Positions 18,363-26,934 of a stretch of 64,000 bases of DNA are shown here, piece after piece. The position numbers and the translations under genes were made by a program. Numbering within the stretch: the first letter of the stretch is position 1; each line of letters opens with the position of its first letter. Below the pieces are notes generated by a model. That model searched no databases. It worked only from the letters and a program-made list of their open reading frames with translations, and was not told where the DNA came from. The stretch comes from Acetatifactor muris (GTDB taxonomy: Bacteria > Bacillota > Clostridia > Lachnospirales > Lachnospiraceae), in the NCBI GenBank assembly GCA_023663635.1, contig JAMPHD010000001.1:261714-325713 (forward strand), in the 5' to 3' direction.

Positions 18363-19350
18363 TTTTGTGGTGACCTGGGTGGACGGGAGCGACGAGGCCT
18401 GGCAAAAAGAAAAGCGGGAGTATGAAAAGCAGACATCGGGGGACGGCAGAGAGGAGCGCTACCGGGACTGGGGGCTGTTCAAATATTGGTTTCGCGGTGT
18501 GGCCAAGTATGCCCCCTGGGTCAGAAAAGTGCATTTTATCACTTGGGGACATTTGCCGGAGTGGCTGAATACGGACAGTCCCAGACTGCAGATCGTCAGG
18601 CACGAGGATTATATTCCGGAGGAGTATTTGCCCACCTTCAACAGCAATGTGTTGGAGATCCATATGCACAGGATCAGGGATCTCTCGGAGCATTTTGTCT
18701 ATTTTAATGACGATATGTTTCTGATCAGGCCCGTGAAACCCACGGAATTTTTTGACGGGGGCAGACCCTGCGACATGCTGGCCTTTCAGCCGGTGGTGGC
18801 CAACCCCTCCAATCCGGTGATGTCAAGGCTGTACATGAACAATTCTCTCGTTCTGTCCAAGTATTTTGACAAGAGACAAAATGTGCGAAAACAGCCCGGA
18901 AGTTACTTTAAGCCCGGCTATCCGTTTATGTATTTTTTCTATAATCTGTTGGAGCTCGCCTTCCCTTTATATACGGGATTTTATACGGTGCATGGGCCGT
19001 CGCCCTTTTGCAGGGACACTTTCGGGGAACTGTGGGAGAAGGAGGGAGATCTTCTGCGCGAGATGTCGGGGCATCGTTTCAGGAGTCCGGAGGACGTGAC
19101 CCCCTATCTCTTTAGGGAATGGCAGAAACTTTCGGGCAATTTCAAGCCCCGGAACGTGCAGAAAGATTTCGGCTATTTTGAGATCGCGCGGGACAACCGG
19201 GAACTGACCCGGGTCATCGCGGGACAAAAGCGCAAGATGATCTGTGTCAATGACACTTGGCACGGCGGGGATTTTGAGGCGATCAGGGCGCAGCTGCAGG
19301 AGGCCTTTGAGCGGATCTTGCCGGAGGTCTCGGAGTTTGAGCGTGTGTAA
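18349..19350 (+). CDS. Stealth-family sugar-phosphate transferase
   Basis: A 333-residue cytoplasmic enzyme with all four Stealth regions: CR1 IDFVVTWVDGSD at residues 4-15; CR2 RYRDWGLFKYWFRGV..APWV; CR3 LPTFNSNVLEIHMHRI..L..HFVYFNDDMF; CR4 in the C-terminal third (PEDVTPYLFREWQ). Stealth proteins transfer a hexose-1-phosphate onto a glycan, making phosphodiester-linked capsules or teichoic-acid-like polymers. The TTG start overlaps the preceding gene, so the two are coupled. Presence here implies that at least one polymer from this locus carries sugar-phosphate links, unlike plain Pel. Confidence 0.92.
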   Translation: MEQIDFVVTWVDGSDEAWQKEKREYEKQTSGDGREERYRDWGLFKYWFRGVAKYAPWVRKVHFITWGHLPEWLNTDSPRLQIVRHEDYIPEEYLPTFNSNVLEIHMHRIRDLSEHFVYFNDDMFLIRPVKPTEFFDGGRPCDMLAFQPVVANPSNPVMSRLYMNNSLVLSKYFDKRQNVRKQPGSYFKPGYPFMYFFYNLLELAFPLYTGFYTVHGPSPFCRDTFGELWEKEGDLLREMSGHRFRSPEDVTPYLFREWQKLSGNFKPRNVQKDFGYFEIARDNRELTRVIAGQKRKMICVNDTWHGGDFEAIRAQLQEAFERILPEVSEFERV

Positions 19351-19365
19351 TTTGGAGGAGTGAAC

Positions 19366-20907
19366 GTGGCATCAAAGAGCAGGACGGAATACTCCGCGCG
19401 CAACACCACGGTGGCCATAGTGGCGAGAGTCACGGCGATCCTGATGGGATTTGCGGCGAGAGTGGTCTTCACCCATACCCTCAGCGAGGATTATGTGGGG
19501 ATCAATGGTCTCTTTACGGATATTTTGAATGTGTTGGCGCTCTCGGAATTGGGAGTGGGAACGGCGATCACCTATGCGCTTTACCGCCCCATCTCGGAGC
19601 GGGACATAGAGAAACAGAAATCCCTGATGCGCCTGTATCGCTCCTTTTACAGGATCGTGGCGGGGATCGTGCTGTTGGCGGGCCTTCTGGTGATCCCTTT
19701 CATGGATGTTTTGATCAAAAATCAGCCGGATGTGGAACATCTGACGCTGATCTACCTGATGTATCTGTCCAACTCCGTGCTGTCCTATCTGTGGGTCTAC
19801 AAGCGGACGCTGATAGACGCCCATCAGATGAGTTATATCGGCGTGCTGTACCAGACCTGCGCCTGGATCGCCCAGAATATTCTGCAGATGATCGTGCTGC
19901 TCACCACGGGAAATTATATCTTGTACCTGTCCGTGCTGATCGCCTGTACCCTCGCCAACAATATCTGCGTCTCCCGCAAGGCGGACCGGATGTATCCGTA
20001 TCTGCGGGACCGGGAGGTGCGGAAATTGGAGCGGGAAGAGCGGGCGGATATCTTCCGAAATATCCGCGCCATGTTGCTGCACAAGATCGGAAACGTGGCG
20101 GTGAACAACACGGACAATCTCCTGTTGTCGGCTCTGGTGGGCACCTTGAGTGTGGGGCGGTATTCCAATTACTATCTGGTCATAGGGTCCGTGCGGCAGG
20201 TGTTGGTGCAGATGTTTCAGGGAATCACCGCCAGTGTGGGCAATATGGGAGTGGAGGAGGGAAAGGAGAGGATCCGCAGGATCTTCGAGGCCTCTTTCTT
20301 CATGGGACAATGGCTGTACGGCGTGGCCGCCATCTGCCTGTATCAGGTACTGGATCTGTTCGTGGGAGTGAGTTTCGGGGAAAAATATGTGTTTGACAGC
20401 CGCATCACATTGATCCTGTGCCTGAACTTTTATCTGACAGGGATGCGGCAGGCGACCATTGTGTTCAGAGATTCCATGGGCCTGTTTCGTTATGACAGAT
20501 ATAAGGCCGTGGCGGAGGCCGTCATCAATCTGGTGGTCTCGCTGATACTCGGCCGGGTCTGGGGGACGGCGGGGGTGTTTCTGGGCACTTTGGTGAGCAC
20601 CGTCACCACCTCCCTCTGGGTGGAACCCTATATGCTGTACAAACACAGGCTGCAGACATCCTCCAAGCCGTATTTTCTGAAATATTTCATCTATGCCTCC
20701 GTGACATTCCTGTTGTGGTACGGGGAAGATCTGTTGTGCGGTATGATATCCGGAGGAGTGTGGACTCAGTGCGTCCTGAGAGGGCTGTTCTGTTTCGGAG
20801 CGACGAACCTGGCATATCTGGCGCTGTATCACCGGACGCGGGAGTTTCGGCTGCTTTGGGATAAGGGAGTCAGATTGGCGCGGAAATATCGGGGGAGGAA
20901 AAGATAA
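19366..20907 (+). CDS. Polysaccharide flippase (MOP/Wzx type)
   Basis: A 513-residue membrane protein with 12-14 hydrophobic helices. The N-terminus (SRTEYSARNTTVAIVARVTAILMGFAARVVFTHTL) is typical of Wzx/RfbX flippases in Gram-positive capsule clusters. GTG 19366 is preferred over 19360 because GGAGG ends seven bases before it. It is the second flippase-like transporter in the locus, after pelG, which suggests that the extension genes make a lipid-linked glycan separate from Pel. It is the last gene of the run; the next has its own promoter. Confidence 0.88.
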   Translation: MASKSRTEYSARNTTVAIVARVTAILMGFAARVVFTHTLSEDYVGINGLFTDILNVLALSELGVGTAITYALYRPISERDIEKQKSLMRLYRSFYRIVAGIVLLAGLLVIPFMDVLIKNQPDVEHLTLIYLMYLSNSVLSYLWVYKRTLIDAHQMSYIGVLYQTCAWIAQNILQMIVLLTTGNYILYLSVLIACTLANNICVSRKADRMYPYLRDREVRKLEREERADIFRNIRAMLLHKIGNVAVNNTDNLLLSALVGTLSVGRYSNYYLVIGSVRQVLVQMFQGITASVGNMGVEEGKERIRRIFEASFFMGQWLYGVAAICLYQVLDLFVGVSFGEKYVFDSRITLILCLNFYLTGMRQATIVFRDSMGLFRYDRYKAVAEAVINLVVSLILGRVWGTAGVFLGTLVSTVTTSLWVEPYMLYKHRLQTSSKPYFLKYFIYASVTFLLWYGEDLLCGMISGGVWTQCVLRGLFCFGATNLAYLALYHRTREFRLLWDKGVRLARKYRGRKR

Positions 20908-20995
20908 ATATATAATGCTTTATCGTTTGAGATAAGTCCGAAATATGGTGAGTTTCGGAGAGATTTGTGTAGGTTTGTGACGGAGACAAATCCTA

Positions 20996-21024
20996 TTGAC
21001 AAAAGCACAAGCGGGAGATATACT
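20996..21024 (+). promoter_or_regulatory. Strong sigma-A promoter before the 21-33 kb cluster
   Basis: A perfect TTGACA (20996-21001), a 17-bp spacer and TATACT (21019-21024). It is among the best promoters in the window. Transcription would begin near 21031, inside the first GTTAG-N6-CTAAC site and just before the hairpin. Confidence 0.75.
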
Positions 21025-21033
21025 TTATAATAA

Positions 21034-21049
21034 GTTAGCGGCTACTAAC
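21034..21049. promoter_or_regulatory. Putative operator, first GTTAG-N6-CTAAC site
   Basis: The dyad GTTAG-CGGCTA-CTAAC overlaps the expected transcription start. A second site with the same half-sites and spacing lies 45 bp downstream. Repetition of the dyad argues for a dimeric repressor. No regulator gene is adjacent. Confidence 0.5.
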
Positions 21050-21068
21050 TATAGGTAGCCGCGTTTTT
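21038..21068 (+). terminator. Leader hairpin/attenuator right after the promoter
   Basis: GCGGCTAC (21038-21045) pairs with GTAGCCGC (21055-21062), loop of nine, then GTTTTTC. A transcript from the promoter at 20996 would meet this terminator within about 40 nucleotides, so expression probably depends on read-through. Its left arm overlaps the GTTAG-N6-CTAAC dyad, so the two folds could compete. Confidence 0.6.
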
Positions 21069-21078
21069 CTCAGAAACG

Positions 21079-21094
21079 GTTAGCTAAATCTAAC
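21079..21094. promoter_or_regulatory. Putative operator, second GTTAG-N6-CTAAC site
   Basis: GTTAG-CTAAAT-CTAAC, with the same half-sites and spacing as the site at 21034 but a different centre. It lies after the hairpin and 78 bp before the first gene of the cluster. Confidence 0.5.
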
Positions 21095-21171
21095 TCACGC
21101 GAAAAATATCCGCCTCGCTGATGAAATGCACGGGGGACCGGTGGCGGACATGGTAAAGGGGTTCAGGTGAT

Positions 21172-21651
21172 ATGGTTTTTATCTTGCAGTTATTCATCTA
21201 TTTGGCATTTTTCACGGCCTGCATAAAGCTGTTGGTCCTAAACGATCCGGTGAGGGGGATTTTCTTTTACCCGAAACAGATGCAGCAACGGGCTTTTGAA
21301 ACGGGGCTGGCCACGGAGAAAGATGCAAAAAGGCGCAAGAGAATATTTTTTACGGCGCTTATCTTGGGAGTCGTTATCCTGCCGGTGGTATTTATCGGAT
21401 GTTGGAGCGGTATTTCCGACTTTAAGACCGCGTTTATCCATGCGATCGTTCTCCTCGAGGTGATGAATTGGTATGACGGCATCGTGGTGGATGAAATATG
21501 GGTGAGATTTGACAGGTTTTGGGTGATACAGGGCATGGAAGATATGTCTCATGTGAAAGGGCTGAAGTTCGTTTTAACGGAGAGAATCATCATGACGGTC
21601 ATCTATATTTCCGTGGCGGCGTTGATCGCAAAACTTGCGGTCATGATCTGA
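21172..21651 (+). CDS. Small four-helix membrane protein, paralogue 1 of 4
   Basis: A 159-residue membrane protein with four hydrophobic segments. It shares with the proteins at 21696, 22266 and 27616 a pattern in the second half: an aromatic/aspartate turn (here NWYDGIVVDEIWV) followed 12-20 residues later by a charged loop and a last helix. I do not recognise a named family. It is the first gene after the promoter and paired operators. The central pattern is less conserved here than in the other three (DE in place of DW). Confidence 0.65.
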   Translation: MVFILQLFIYLAFFTACIKLLVLNDPVRGIFFYPKQMQQRAFETGLATEKDAKRRKRIFFTALILGVVILPVVFIGCWSGISDFKTAFIHAIVLLEVMNWYDGIVVDEIWVRFDRFWVIQGMEDMSHVKGLKFVLTERIIMTVIYISVAALIAKLAVMI

Positions 21652-21695
21652 ACCGCGGTGTATGGAAATTCCATGGAAGAGGAGGCGGACGGGTT

Positions 21696-22193
21696 ATGGT
21701 ATGGGAGAGGACGATATTGGACGGCGTTGCGGTATGTGCGGTGTTTAATGTGACGGTAGCGCTGTTATGGATGCTTGTGCCAAATGCTTTTTCCAAAATG
21801 CTGCCTCCGGAGATCCGGAAGGCGGCCCCAAAGAGGGAGAAGAGGGAATTGGCCATATTGGCGAGCGTGCTTTATCCGATGTACATACTGATATTTGTAT
21901 ATATGGCCGTCAGCGCAAGACAGGCGGGCGTGGCAGGTTTTAGGAATCTGTTCCTGACGGGCTATGTGGAGATGTTCTTTATAAATCTTGGAGATTTCTT
22001 CGGCTTGGACTGGTTTTTCAGGGAAATCGTGAAAAAGAAAGGGCTCATGATTCCGGGGACGGAGCAGTGTGAGGCGTGGAATCTGAAAAAATGGATGCTT
22101 ACGTTGGCAATTCCCGAACACTGCGTTATGTGGCCCTTGGTCGTATGTCCCCTTACGGGGCTGATCTGCGCGGGGATCGGTGCGCTTATATAA
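21696..22193 (+). CDS. Small four-helix membrane protein, paralogue 2 of 4
   Basis: A 165-residue membrane protein. It has FFINLGDFFGLDWFFRE followed by IPGTE, matching the D-x-F-F-x-x-DW and GTE features of the paralogue at 27616. ATG 21696 has GAGGAGG ten bases upstream. A cytoplasmic loop with many basic residues (KAAPKREKREL) follows the first helix. It is separated by 44 bp from the preceding paralogue. Function unknown; a membrane partner or substrate channel for the nearby methyltransferases or hydrolases is possible. Confidence 0.65.
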   Translation: MVWERTILDGVAVCAVFNVTVALLWMLVPNAFSKMLPPEIRKAAPKREKRELAILASVLYPMYILIFVYMAVSARQAGVAGFRNLFLTGYVEMFFINLGDFFGLDWFFREIVKKKGLMIPGTEQCEAWNLKKWMLTLAIPEHCVMWPLVVCPLTGLICAGIGALI

Positions 22194-22265
22194 ATGCCTC
22201 AAAGTTGGCAGGATCTTGCATTGGCGGTGGAAAGTAAAACTGCCGCAAAGGAGGATAGATCGGAT

Positions 22266-22757
22266 ATGACGGTGACTTTCATTTTATCATTGATACTCAT
22301 GGCATTGTTCTTCCTTTTGCTATGGGCGGCGGTTGCGCTGGTACAGTCCAAAAAGCTCTTCGGGACGGCGCCGAAGGATATACAGGCGGCTGTCTTGGAG
22401 CACGAGGAACGTTTTCCGGGAGCAAGGCTGTTGGGGTGGATGATTCTGATCTTGGATGTGCTTGCATTCCTGTCCGTATTTGTTTATGCGGGATGGGACG
22501 GCGTTCGGAACGGTTACGGGTTTTGGCAGTTTGCGGCAAGGTTTCTCATCATGCTGTATCTGCTGAAAGCGTTCGATATTGTCTTCTTTGACTGGTTCCT
22601 GCTCACAAAGTCTCAATTTTTCCAACATTATTATCCCGAGACGGAAGGTTGCGCGGGATACCGGCAATTCGGGTTTAACCGGAAAGAGCAGCTTGCGAGG
22701 ATCATACTGTTTCCTTTTGTTGCTTTATTATTGGCGTGGATCTGTACGCTTTTTTAG
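22266..22757 (+). CDS. Small four-helix membrane protein, paralogue 3 of 4
   Basis: A 163-residue membrane protein with the pattern KAFDIVFFDWFLLTK followed by PETEG. ATG 22266 was chosen because AAAGGAGGA lies ten bases before; reading could open at 22194, but that would add an unlikely 24 residues that contain this ribosome site. The first helix is very leucine-rich. The gene is in line with its paralogues and the DUF6796-like gene that follows after 79 bp. Confidence 0.65.
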   Translation: MTVTFILSLILMALFFLLLWAAVALVQSKKLFGTAPKDIQAAVLEHEERFPGARLLGWMILILDVLAFLSVFVYAGWDGVRNGYGFWQFAARFLIMLYLLKAFDIVFFDWFLLTKSQFFQHYYPETEGCAGYRQFGFNRKEQLARIILFPFVALLLAWICTLF

Positions 22758-22836
22758 AAAACATACGAACATATGAAGGACCGATATGAGCAGATAAAAG
22801 ATGAAAAGGGATTGATTGTCAGCAGGAGAAAGAGCA

Positions 22837-23571
22837 ATGAAAAAGACGGAAAACCACTTTAACAATATCGGCATCGGCGGTGAATTGGATATGCCGAGGA
22901 TCAGACACCTTATGAAGATCGGACTTGTCGCGGCGGTCATGGTGCTGACCGGGGATATGCTGTTGGGTTATGGGGCAGCGGAGACGGAAGTATCCGGTAT
23001 TCCGGTGACCTTTGCAAGATATTTGAGCGTGTCGGACGGGAGGATATTTTGGTCAGCGCTTTTAGGGATGATAGGAATACCGTTGGAATGCCTCTGCTAT
23101 TTTGCGATTTACCGGCTGATCGCACATAAAAGCGAAAAATACGCGCATACATATCGCACGGGAATTTTCGGCTGCATGATCTTGGGCGGCTGCGGGGTTC
23201 ACGTCCCCTGCTGCGCAACGGTCTATTTTCTGAAGAAAATGTATGAACTCAGTCCGGATACGGCGTTTGAGAAGGCAGTGGAATTTTTGACTTATTTCCT
23301 TGCGCCGGCGACGGTTCTGTTTTTGGTTTTCTTTTTTGTATTGACCACAACGCAGATAAAAGCCTTTGCAAAGGGGCTGACGCCGCTGCCAGGATGGGCC
23401 TGGATTTTTTCGGTTCTGTTTGGTCTGTTGGCGGCAGTGATCTTAAAGGCTCCCAATCTGCCGTTTCTGAATGCGCTTGCAACGGGGTGGATCAGCATCG
23501 GGAATCTCTGGATGTTTGGCGGGCTGCTTTTTTTGACAAAGAGAAGGGAAAGGTATGGTGATCGGGCATGA
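22837..23571 (+). CDS. DUF6796-like membrane protein, full-length copy A
   Basis: A 244-residue protein with six hydrophobic helices. Early in the sequence it has TGDMLLGYG, which parallels GDWLLGYVD in the copy at 26935; I associate this signature with DUF6796. The histidine- and cysteine-containing stretch GGCGVHVPCCATVYF lies near residue 115. No biochemical role is known to me. Its stop codon overlaps the start of the reductase-methyltransferase gene (ATGA), so the two are translationally coupled. ATG 22837 has AGGAGA seven bases upstream. Confidence 0.65.
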   Translation: MKKTENHFNNIGIGGELDMPRIRHLMKIGLVAAVMVLTGDMLLGYGAAETEVSGIPVTFARYLSVSDGRIFWSALLGMIGIPLECLCYFAIYRLIAHKSEKYAHTYRTGIFGCMILGGCGVHVPCCATVYFLKKMYELSPDTAFEKAVEFLTYFLAPATVLFLVFFFVLTTTQIKAFAKGLTPLPGWAWIFSVLFGLLAAVILKAPNLPFLNALATGWISIGNLWMFGGLLFLTKRRERYGDRA

Positions 23572-25241
23572 AATTGTTGGTTTATGGCGCGGGCGTGATC
23601 GGTTGCGAACTGGCCCATGTGCTGAAAACGGGCGGGAACGATGTAACTCTGCTCGCCAGAGGAGATTGGAAGGATACTCTGGAAAGGCGGGGGTTGGTAA
23701 TCCGGCATTATCTGCAAAGGGTAACAACAACGGATAAAGTGAAGGTTACAGGCTGCCTGAACCCCGGTGACGAATATGATATCATTTTTGTCGCCATGCA
23801 GGCGGATCAGGTGCCGGACGTCCTTTCGGCCATTGCCGCAAATGTGAGCCGCTATGTTGTTTTTATAGGCAATAATCCGTGGGCGGAAAAGACTGAAAAT
23901 CCGGTACAGACGGGTTCCCCTGTCGAAAAAGAAGTTGCTTTTGGCTTTATGACGGCGGGAGGCAGACGGGAGAATGGGCGCGTTGTCAGTATCCATGTCC
24001 GCGCTCATCTGACGGTAGGCGGAAGGGACGGGGAACTGTCGGATGGATTCCGGGAGTATATAGTAAGAGCATTTTCAGATTCGGGATGCAGCTTGGCATG
24101 GGAAAGCCGGATGGATGCGTGGCTGAAATGTCATATGGCGGAGATCCTTCCGCTTGGATATGTATCTTATGCAGTCTCCTGCAGTCTGCCGAAAGCGTCA
24201 AAAAGTCAGCGGAGAGCGATGGTGGACGCCACAGCGGAGGGGTTTTCGCTGCTCAAGGCGTTGGGATATCCCATAAGACCTGCGGAAGACGAGGCTCTTT
24301 TCACAGGCGGTATCATGCGGATGCTGTGGCGGGCAGCCATGTTTGTGATGTGCAAAACACCGTTGGGGCGTCTGGCGGTAACGGACCACTGCTCCCACGC
24401 GGTCAGCGAGATGTCCTTTCTTGACAGGGCATGGGAGGAACTGCGCGCGGAGGCAGCGGATGCGTCCGCGAATATATCCATGCCGGTGTGGGACAACTTG
24501 CGGAATTCCGCAGGAAGTTCCTTGGAAAAGAATATGTCGTCGGAAAGAAAAGAGGGAAGGCATGAACAGATCAGAAACGCTTATAAGAGCCTCGGCGGCG
24601 AGGCGACATTCTATGACGGGATGATCACCTGTTCCACGTTGCCGGGGAAACTCATCTGCAGACTGGTATGGAACATGGACAAGAAGAAAAATGACCACTA
24701 TTTGCAACTGGCGCTCTCCGGCATCCCGGAGGGCTTTGCCGGCCGGATGTTGGAGGTGCCGGTGGGGACGGGCATATTGTCCATGCCGGTCTATGAGACG
24801 CTTGGCAGCGCGGACATCACCTGCATGGACTACTCCGCGGACATGATGGAGCGGGCAAAACGGCAGGCGGAAAAGAGAGGGCTTAAGAATGTCCGTTTCC
24901 TGCAGGGAGATGTGGGGAAACTGCCCTTTAAAGATGACAGTTTTGACCTTGTGCTGTCGCTGAACGGGTTCCATGCTTTTCCCGATAAGGAGGCGGCATA
25001 CAGAGAGATATTCCGCGTCCTGAAACTGGGCGGGATCTTCTGCGGCTGCTTTTATGTGAAAGGCAGGAATAAGAGGACGGATTGGTTCATTGACAAATTA
25101 TATACGCCAAAAGGATTCTTTACGCCGCCTTATGAGACCGTGGAGAGCCTGCGTATGCGCCTGAAATCCATGTACCGGAAAGCGGAAGTGAAATCCGTGG
25201 AGGGCATGGCGGTCTTCCGGTGCAGGAAGGGGAAGGCTTGA
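23568..25241 (+). CDS. Ketopantoate-reductase-like domain fused to a SAM methyltransferase
   Basis: A 557-residue two-domain protein. Residues 1-315 resemble the ApbA/PanE family: GAGVIG (7-12) is the NADP Rossmann loop, LARGDWKDTL the cofactor loop, and a helical C-terminal half follows. Residues about 325-557 form a class I methyltransferase, with LEVPVGTGI as the SAM loop (motif I), an acidic YSADMMERA, then FLQGDVGKLPF and FDLVLSLNGFHAFPD. The join at residue 323 has an in-frame ATG (24534), so separate translation is possible, but no frame break is visible. This pairing is not one I know; it suggests reduction then methylation of one substrate. Confidence 0.8.
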   Translation: MKLLVYGAGVIGCELAHVLKTGGNDVTLLARGDWKDTLERRGLVIRHYLQRVTTTDKVKVTGCLNPGDEYDIIFVAMQADQVPDVLSAIAANVSRYVVFIGNNPWAEKTENPVQTGSPVEKEVAFGFMTAGGRRENGRVVSIHVRAHLTVGGRDGELSDGFREYIVRAFSDSGCSLAWESRMDAWLKCHMAEILPLGYVSYAVSCSLPKASKSQRRAMVDATAEGFSLLKALGYPIRPAEDEALFTGGIMRMLWRAAMFVMCKTPLGRLAVTDHCSHAVSEMSFLDRAWEELRAEAADASANISMPVWDNLRNSAGSSLEKNMSSERKEGRHEQIRNAYKSLGGEATFYDGMITCSTLPGKLICRLVWNMDKKKNDHYLQLALSGIPEGFAGRMLEVPVGTGILSMPVYETLGSADITCMDYSADMMERAKRQAEKRGLKNVRFLQGDVGKLPFKDDSFDLVLSLNGFHAFPDKEAAYREIFRVLKLGGIFCGCFYVKGRNKRTDWFIDKLYTPKGFFTPPYETVESLRMRLKSMYRKAEVKSVEGMAVFRCRKGKA

Positions 25242-25246
25242 ATGAT

Positions 25247-25642
25247 ATGGTGATAAAAATGATGCTTTTAATGGCGTTTGCCGGACACGCGCTCTGTTGG
25301 ATGTGCGATATGCTCCTGATCTATGCGCCGGGCGGAAAATTCAATTTTGAATGTTTAAAAGATAATCAGAAAATGGCGAAGGTTTTTGAGGGAATGTCGT
25401 TAAAAAAACCGCTTGCGTCCATGCTTCTCGGATTGTTTGCGCTGATGCTGTCTTTTGGCGGATATTTTGCTCTATATGAATGGATGAAACAGTTTTCTGC
25501 TGTTTATGCCGTGATCATGATAGCGTCGGCGGTGGTGTTTTTTATTTCAGGAGCAGCGCATCATGTATTTTGCGGCGCGGTTGAATGGTTTTATATACGG
25601 ATGGGAAGGACGGAAGAAGCGCGGGAAATCTGGCGGGAATGA
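25247..25642 (+). CDS. Short DUF6796-like membrane protein (N-terminal half only)
   Basis: A 131-residue protein with about four hydrophobic segments. Its CDMLLIYAPGG start and GMSLKKPLASMLLGLFAL stretch match the first half of DUF6796-like proteins; GAAHHVFCGAVEWFYIRMG corresponds to the His/Cys-containing region of the copy at 22837. The family is normally about 220-250 residues, so this is half length. No continuation is visible in another frame during the 94 bp before the next gene, so it is either a truncated relic or a true short form. A GGGGAAGG site lies about ten bases upstream. Confidence 0.5.
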   Translation: MVIKMMLLMAFAGHALCWMCDMLLIYAPGGKFNFECLKDNQKMAKVFEGMSLKKPLASMLLGLFALMLSFGGYFALYEWMKQFSAVYAVIMIASAVVFFISGAAHHVFCGAVEWFYIRMGRTEEAREIWRE

Positions 25643-25736
25643 TCATGTTCTTAGGGCTTTTTTTCATGATGTAAAACGCAAGGGCAGCGTTCTTCTCACG
25701 GATTGTGGAAGTGTGAATAAGATCAAGGGGGCATCC

Positions 25737-26267
25737 ATGAAAAAACAACAGACAGTCCACTCCGTGGGCAGTCCTTATGTCAATAAGAAACACCTCCCGA
25801 TGATGGGAGTAGGGCCGGTCTATGTTGCGGTGATCATTGCCGTCACTGTGATCGCGGTGATTGCGGGAAGAAATGGGATATTTGAAAAAGGCGGGGTTCC
25901 CTCCCTGAAAATCCCGCTGCTCATCATGGGGATTCTGCTGATCGTGTTGGGCATTTTCCTGTGGGCAGGGGCGATGTTTAGGTCGAAGATAGACAGCCAT
26001 ATACTGGAGAACAACCTGGCGACCACCGGCGTTTACGCACTGGTGAGGAATCCAATCTATTCGGCTTTTATGTTTTTATGCACGGGCGCGCTCATGGTCG
26101 CGGGGAATGTGTTTTTTCTGCCGTTGTTCTTTTTCTATTGGATCTTTATGACGGTATTGATGAAATGTACGGAGGAGCGATGGCTTAAGAAACTGTATGG
26201 CAGGGAATATGAGGAATACTGTAGTAAGGTGAATCGGTGTATCCCCCGACTGCCGGGAAGGAGGTAA
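25737..26267 (+). CDS. Isoprenylcysteine carboxyl methyltransferase-like protein, copy 1
   Basis: A 176-residue membrane enzyme with three or four helices. The C-terminal catalytic region shows GVYALVRNPIYSAFM (RNPxY), a hairpin of two helices, then EERWLKKLYGREYEEYCSKVNRCIP, the ICMT/PEMT signature that binds SAM and the lipid headgroup. Bacterial members methylate carboxylates or isoprenoid-type lipids, and most have unknown substrates. ATG 25737 is preceded by AAGGGGG; a much earlier in-frame start at 25563 would overlap the preceding gene. A second copy of this family lies at 30630. Confidence 0.8.
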   Translation: MKKQQTVHSVGSPYVNKKHLPMMGVGPVYVAVIIAVTVIAVIAGRNGIFEKGGVPSLKIPLLIMGILLIVLGIFLWAGAMFRSKIDSHILENNLATTGVYALVRNPIYSAFMFLCTGALMVAGNVFFLPLFFFYWIFMTVLMKCTEERWLKKLYGREYEEYCSKVNRCIPRLPGRR

Positions 26268-26274
26268 TCTGCAT

Positions 26275-26928
26275 ATGAAATACATCGGAATGCCCATGGG
26301 AATGTGGGCGCTGTTTAAGAAATCTTTTGAACATAATCTGACCACGGAGTTTGGACTGGACAGGAACACGGCCAAAACAGTCGCGACAAAAGCAAAATCC
26401 CGTTATAAAGAGATCATTGCCGGACTGCCGGAATTTGAAAAGGAAGACCGCTTCAAAATGAATATCGTCAACTGTGCCCTGCTCTCTGCCTTTGTGCTGA
26501 ATATGCCAAAGCGGCCTGATGTAAAACGGTTGACGGCATATTATGCCGGATCCATGATGATTCCTGCCATGAAGTGGTTCTGCCGTAAGAGTGGGAAATC
26601 CAGGTTTTCCCACAAGGACATCTCTTCCCTGCAGGCCACTGAGCGGCTGAAGGCTGCAGACAGGAATCCTTATTCGTGGAACATGGAATTTTATCCTTAT
26701 CCGGACGGCAGCGGCTATGAAGCGCGCTTTACTGCCTGTGGTATCTGCTCCCTGATGCGGGAGCTTGGCCTGTATGACCTTGTTCCCGCCATGTGCCGGC
26801 TGGATTATACCATGAGCGAAGCGGGAGGCGTATCGGACTTCGTCCGGGAGTATACATTGGCTTCCGGCGGACCGTACTGTGACTGCGGATACAAAAAGAA
26901 ACCGGACCGGGTGGTTATGGAGGTGTGA
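26275..26928 (+). CDS. L-2-amino-thiazoline-4-carboxylate hydrolase-like protein
   Basis: A 217-residue soluble protein. The central part (WNMEFYPYPDGSGYEARFTACGICSLMRELGL) and C-terminal LDYTM...REYTLASGG..CDCGYKK look like the ATC-hydrolase family, with conserved cysteines in CGIC and in CDC. Characterised members open the thiazoline ring of 2-amino-thiazoline-4-carboxylate; in Clostridia, many family members have other, unknown roles. GAAGGAGG precedes the start. It lies between the ICMT-like gene and another DUF6796-like gene in the same run. Confidence 0.7.
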   Translation: MKYIGMPMGMWALFKKSFEHNLTTEFGLDRNTAKTVATKAKSRYKEIIAGLPEFEKEDRFKMNIVNCALLSAFVLNMPKRPDVKRLTAYYAGSMMIPAMKWFCRKSGKSRFSHKDISSLQATERLKAADRNPYSWNMEFYPYPDGSGYEARFTACGICSLMRELGLYDLVPAMCRLDYTMSEAGGVSDFVREYTLASGGPYCDCGYKKKPDRVVMEV

Positions 26929-26934
26929 AAAATT

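Noticed and set aside
25563-25736. N-terminal extension of the ICMT-like protein at 25737
   Set aside because: It overlaps the preceding gene by 80 bp, has no ribosome site and adds non-family sequence.
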